Source of the DNA: Cryptomeria japonica | Lineage: Eukaryota > Streptophyta > Pinopsida > Cupressales > Cupressaceae | Length of the DNA: 60,000 nucleotides | Assembly: GCF_030272615.1 (NCBI RefSeq) | Contig: NC_081413.1 | Coordinates: forward strand, 564,884,510 to 564,944,509 | Reading direction: 5' to 3' | Shown here: piece after piece, positions 55,192-60,000 of the stretch | How positions within the stretch are numbered: the stretch's first letter is position 1 | Layout of the letters: the number at the start of each line of letters is the position of its first letter | Notes under the pieces: generated by a model | What the model saw: the letters and a program-made list of their open reading frames with translations, nothing else | The model's database searches: none | What the model was told of the DNA's origin: nothing | Position numbers and translations under genes: made by a program

Positions 55192-55751
55192 TGTTGATTC
55201 AAGTAGCATCGATCAGATAAAACCATATACCTATCTGTTTATATCAAATGAAGAAAGACGGTAATGTAGATATATATTTCATATGAATGATTTATATATC
55301 GAACCTCTTCACTATCGAATTGCAATTAATACATGTCCAAAACATTATTGATATATAATCGGGTTATATTAGAATTGACCCGAATTAGTTATCGAGCTTG
55401 TTTTCTTTGATACCGATTCATTATCGAGTGTGTTTACAATGGCACAGATTAGTTATCGTAGACACTGAATGGATTAGTTGCCATATGGAAGAGTCACGAC
55501 CAAGTGACATCTTGGTCGGACATGTCTAAAAGACATGTCCGATCAAGGTGCCACTTGTTCGTGACTACCTTACTATATATGCATCATTCAAAAGAAAGGG
55601 GATGACATTGAAATCGATACATGTTCATCCTCTATACCTGCAACAAAAGAAAGACAACAATATTATTGTCATAGTCATAATACCTAAATCTGAAATACAC
55701 CATCTTGCATATAACTTTTTCATTAAATTGGAAATTGCAATAACATTTACA
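55192..55751 (+). repeat. copia-B 3' LTR (560 bp)
   Basis: Direct copy of the 5' LTR. It holds the better-kept version of the LTR hairpin: arms 55493-55526 and 55532-55565 around a TAAAA loop. Confidence 0.95.
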
Positions 55752-56937
55752 ATAACTATCCCACTATATGAAGAACATGTTACAATGTTTACACTCAAGA
55801 CCAAGGAGCTTACTGCCCCTAATGTGGACTTGCAAGACTAAGGCTCATGACCTCAAGGCAAGATACAAAAGAATTGCAAACACTGAAGATCACTTTTTTA
55901 GGGAAAGATACATTAAATATGAAAGAGATACATTAATAATATTTAATTGTAGGTAGCCACATCCATTGGTATGCAGATTATAGTTCTTTGTTAAAACACA
56001 TTTGAAATTTCCTTCATTACTGCACCACTGCACTTGCAAACCTTTGCACAACTTCACAAACACTTCACACAACACACACAACTGATATATCCACCTCAAA
56101 AATTGTTTCATTCCTTATATACCATTTTCATTCAAAATAACATCAATTAGGTTGGTCTAATATGATGTAACATGTAAGATCAATACAATCAACCTAAAAC
56201 CAATTTACAATGTAATGTGGAAGGAAAAGAGAAATTTGTGAGAAATCACACCATGTTGGGGCACCTTCCCGCCTACCCCAAATCATTTCCTACAGATCCA
56301 CACATTGTCGCAAGAACTAAAATTTTATAGGTCAGCTCTAAAGGATAAATCGGTTAAGGCAGGCCAAATCAGCTTACTCCAATTACGATGTGGACCACCA
56401 AAACACTTGTCGATGCCTAAGATAGCATCACTTGATATCTACCACTCCAAATCATCGAGTTGCATCACCAATTACATGAAGATACAACACATTTCTATAT
56501 ACTGTCACTGCACAAACTTGAACTCAAATCATCACAACTCCAATTGTAAACCAAATAAGAATATGATAATCAAATTTATCATATATTTACATCCACCAAC
56601 ATCATACCCCAATCATAAGAACTATTGAAGCATATGCGCCAAAATGTGGACCAAAGTCTGAGCAAACATTGACAAGCTATTCACCTAAATATTCATTCTT
56701 CACCAACACCAACTATCGACCATTATGATTGTCTCCAAAGCTCCAAAATATCTATATTATATCTTAATATATAATTTGAAGTTACTGTAGTCATTTATCA
56801 ACCATTTGCATAACTGCTAAACTAATCCACCATAACTGTACTACTCCAGATCACATCCATACCAAAGATATCACTAAGTTACATATCTAGATCAACAAGT
56901 TTGACATCAATGAAAACAAGAACTCATATTTGTAGCA
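55752..56937 (-). repeat. E2 3' LTR, proximal part
   Basis: On the minus strand the LTR starts TGCTACAAATATGAG at 56937, directly after a polypurine tract. It runs to the copia-B insertion, then resumes at 50066. The total is about 1.39 kb. Short frames inside (55890-56628) are chance. Confidence 0.65.
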
Positions 56938-56953
56938 ATCTCCCCCTTTGTCA
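56938..56953 (-). other. E2 polypurine tract
   Basis: On the minus strand ACAAAGGGGGAGAT precedes the LTR start, closely matching the E1 tract (CAAAAGGGGAGAT). Confidence 0.75.
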
Positions 56954-56999
56954 TTGATGGCAACACTTGTGCCAACTCCAAAACTCACTCCTCCTTTGA

Positions 57000-59900
57000 C
57001 ATCAAAGACAAAGGGTGCCTCCTCAATGCAACAAAGCCCAATCTAGAACAACCCCCCCTATCTATAGAAACTTCTCAAAAATGAAAAGCCAAAATGTTGT
57101 ACTCGAAAACACCATCTACATATTCGCATATCTAGACAAGAAAAAATGTCTTACTAGTAGAGAATTATACACCTTGTCGAGCAAGAAGTATAATTATTTT
57201 ATGAAGGACCTTAAGCTGTGACCATGTAGTTTTCCATTCTTCTCCCATAGAGTCTACTAATACACATTGACGCTCAATCTTCAATAGAAGATTCTTTGCC
57301 TCTTTGCAGCTAACCAGACACATTATTGATCTATCTAACTTTTGAGAATCATCAGGCAATTTCACCATACTGGTGAGCTTTAGGTCAATAATATCTCTCA
57401 GGAACCAAAACTATTTCTTTATCTCCTCCCTTTGGTTTTTTAGTAGGTTTATCTTCAAGTATGAATTTTCTAATTTAGCTCTGTTATTGCTATCAACTCT
57501 TTCTTCAAATCTATCGCAATACAAAGCTGTACAATCTATGCTTTTACATTATCTATATGATCCTTGATCTCCTTGTTGGATACCAACCATTGATGAAAAA
57601 ATTGGTACATGACCAATACATCATCCACAATCTTCTCAAATACACTAATATTGTTCTTCAACTGGGTGTGTGCATCTGGACATCTATCTACTATCTTCTT
57701 TGTTCTCTTCTCCTCTACTATCTTCTCTACGTCCCTCAAATTTTTTGCTTGTAGGTTAGAAGAATGATCTCTTAGACCCTTAAGTATAGCCTGTAGTTGC
57801 TTCACATCTCTCAAAGATTTATCTTATACTACCTCTAAAAGTTTCTTAGGATGGAAATTCAATGTATCATTGATTAACTCTGTACACTCCACCCGAGATG
57901 TTATAAATTTCTTTCATGTTGTATGATGGATAATGTCACCCAAATGTAGCATGTGGAGGGGTGACAACTGGCTAAGGTCCATTTGACCCTGGGACATGGG
58001 TACTTGAAGTACCTCTATAGTAATAACAGGTACAAAATTCATCTATAATTGTTAATGGTCTGATATAGAATCTTTGGAGGGTCCAAAAGATTTTACACCA
58101 GACATACTCCTTTTCTCTTCTTCTTCTCTCTCCTTCTTCTCTCTTCTGCTTCACCTTATATTCTATCTTCTCCTTCTTCTCTATCTTCTCCTTTGTCTTC
58201 CCCTTCTCCTCAAATTCTTCTTCCACATTCTCATCTATGTTAATGTGGTCATCCAGACCAGTTGCAAAATCAACATCATCATCTTTCTTCTCTAGATCAA
58301 CATCTTCACTAGTCCGCACCTCTGTTTTCTCCGAATCAACTCCACTACTACTTGTGCTATGAGAATAGTCTCTTGAACCAGTCCCAATGTTTGTCTTCTT
58401 TGTCAGAGAAGAAAAAGTCCTCTTTAAATCTTCTACCACCTCCATAACAACATATTTAGTCCATCTAATCATTCTTTGAATGTAATTTGGTTCTACTCCC
58501 ATAATGAAATCCACACTATCTATGGTTTAGAATATTGTATTTAGTGCTTGCAAAATTTTGGTTCTATCATCCTTAGATAGAGGGATACACACCTTGTCCA
58601 AAGCCCGAGTCTACATATTGGACCCCATCATCATTGCATCTTTCCTTCTTGTTGTCATATCTCTAATAGTTCCTTGGGCATCTTGTCAGAAATATCACTA
58701 AGAGTCTTATCAAAAGTTATCACATACTTGATTATAGCTTTTTCTATCTTCTTCCTATTAGCTTGAGGGGACTCAACATATAACCCTATAGTCTCAATCA
58801 TGTTGTTAATAATTAGGATAAACCGAAGGTGTACCTTTCTTCTTCTTCTTCATAGATTCTTTCTTATTTGCTTCCTTCCTCTTCCTGGCAAGGGTCTCTA
58901 CTAGAGAGACCAAAGTTATTTTATTGTCACTAAGAGGCACCTTTTCCTCTTCAGTCTCACCACCTTCAATCTTGATACTTTTCCTTGTTGGCCTCTTTTG
59001 GATCACAAACTTTCCTTTTTTAACCTCCTCATCAATGCTGCTATCAATTTCCTCAACCAAAAAAAATTATTCCCTCTAATAGCCTTCTTTTTAGGTCTTG
59101 GTCTTTTCTTTCCACTCATCACTGATCTAGCTAGGGTTCTAGAGTAACCGATCTTAACCAAAGGAGAGGCAGAGAATGACTTAGTTATCTTCAAGGCCTT
59201 CTTTCCAAATGCCTCTACAACTATGGGAAAATTTATCTTTTGATAAAGTTTTTCCATTCTCTTTGGATGTCCTTTATCAACTTTTGGTTTGATAATTTTG
59301 TTTAGGATCTTTGTAGTAGTTCCAAATCTCTCTTCATTTGGATCAAATTCCAACTTCAGTAGAGTGTCAATGTTCTTCTCAACCCGTTTCAAGGAAATCT
59401 CATAAGGTAATATAGGGAACCATGCAGTCCGCGATTGAACAACCTCTATATAACAGTTGCCTCTACTCACCAAAAATGTGATTTCACTCTTGTATTTCAT
59501 GACTAACTTACTACAGGTCCTCCATTTAGCTTGCATTTTTTTTTGAAAACTTAGATAATCCCTTATATTTCTTGTTGTACTCATCAGTTTTTTTGTTGAA
59601 TCTATTAATATGTTGTTTGATTTGCACTCCAATAGGACAAAAAATTGTCCCACACTTTATTCCCAATGCCTAGAAGCTCATTCATAAAGATGAAAAACAA
59701 ACTACGACCATAGACACATACTTGAATGTGTAATTTGAAATTTTGGTCTTCTCAAGGATATCAATCAATTTTTGTCTCAGTAGTGGCATAGATCAAACTT
59801 TTTACCCTGCATCACCATCTAATATGCAACATAGATCATGACAACAGTAGTAGATTCCTCCTAATTTTGAAAGTAAACCTTATATATCCACCCTTTGTAA

Positions 59901-60000
59901 CATACCTAACACCCAGATCAACTATATCCTCTACTATCATCACTCTCTTATTTGATATTGAACCACTATTATGTGCTACTATATCTTTCTTTACCATATT
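57000..60000 (-). pseudogene. E2 ORF2: homologue of the E1 accessory protein, 5' end outside the window
   Basis: On the minus strand from the window edge the frames carry MIVEDIVDLGVRYV (about 59945), then FKYVSMVVVC (about 59720). The frame 59003-59653 follows, with a block at 59306-59539 aligning without gaps to E1 38780-39013. Shared are KM at the start, LV-KYK, CY, YE, ID-LL-L and E-R-GT; about 28 of 78 residues are identical. Downstream are basic stretches (MSGKKRPRPKKKA), a very Glu/Lys-rich acidic-basic region (57972-58514) and C-terminal coiled-coil-like pieces (57165-57814). It ends next to the polypurine tract, as in E1. Stops and frame changes show decay. Function unknown; no enzyme or membrane features. 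Confidence 0.65.

Larger units (their letters stand above)
50067..55751 (+). mobile_element. copia-B: full-length Ty1/copia element, decayed (5685 bp)
   Basis: Both LTRs are 560 bp and run from TGTTGATTCAAG to AACATTTACA. The flanks AGAAC (50062-50066) and ATAAC (55752-55756) match at four of five bases. A tRNA-iMet primer site abuts the left LTR and a purine tract (AAGAGGGAG) precedes the right. gag, protease, integrase, RT and RNase H are in copia order. Coding is broken by nine in-frame stops and one deleted base, and an integrase catalytic Asp is lost. LTRs differ by a few percent, so insertion is not recent. Confidence 0.95.

Noticed and set aside
1-60000. CRISPR arrays, bacterial operons, riboswitches, plasmid features
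   Set aside because: No direct-repeat/spacer structure, ribosome-binding sites or compact gene order; every strong signal is that of plant transposons.

Overview
This is nuclear DNA from a seed plant with a large, repeat-packed genome. It is AT-rich, shows no intact host gene, rRNA, tRNA or CRISPR array, and is filled with plant-type LTR retrotransposons (tRNA-iMet primer sites, Tat-type Ty3 proteins, copia polyproteins) plus one CACTA DNA transposon. A conifer or other large-genome plant would fit, but the species cannot be fixed from the sequence. Nearly every coding region is decayed, mostly by C-to-T type changes (CGA to TGA, CAG to TAG, Asp to Asn), as expected of long-methylated DNA.

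Layout. 1-13369: an old plus-strand Ty3/gypsy remnant (1320-~7140) with a solo-LTR-like insert, then old LTR pieces, including a solo LTR (9524-10624) with a perfect GATGA target duplication nested in an older LTR. 13370-13753 plus 49337-49859: the 5' LTR, primer site and gag start of a copia element (copia-A). Into that LTR jumped a minus-strand Tat-type Ty3/gypsy element, 13754-49336, with a perfect GGAGT target duplication. It is about 14.2 kb net of its inserts. Read from right to left it has a 5' LTR, leader, gag, PR, RT, RNase H, a second RNase H, integrase, a 3' noncoding part and a 3' LTR.

Three elements sit inside the Tat element: a CACTA transposon in integrase (16925-28831), a solo LTR between the two RNase H domains (29899-~31394), and a non-autonomous LTR element E1 (34749-42758) between gag and PR. 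E1 has a gag with five zinc knuckles and a second large ORF (ORF2) but no pol. At the right edge a second element of E1 type, E2, lies on the minus strand: its 3' LTR is 49860-50066 plus 55752-56937, and its ORF2 runs off the window. Its LTR is split by a full-length copia element (copia-B, 50067-55751) with 560-bp LTRs.

The most interesting structure is in the CACTA element. It has captured part of a DRM-type (domains rearranged) de novo DNA methyltransferase gene and holds it as a ~2.47-kb near-perfect palindrome (26036-28504) with only a ~26-nt loop. Two further copies of the palindrome centre lie at 20697-20990 and 24715-24940. A transcript through it would be a long hairpin RNA matching the gene that establishes transposon silencing. 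Rice CACTA elements carry miR820, which targets DRM2, so this may be an independent or related counter-silencing device. The second finding is ORF2: E1 and E2, with dissimilar LTRs, carry homologous ORF2 proteins (about 28 identities over 78 ungapped residues), an undescribed-looking accessory protein of non-autonomous LTR elements.
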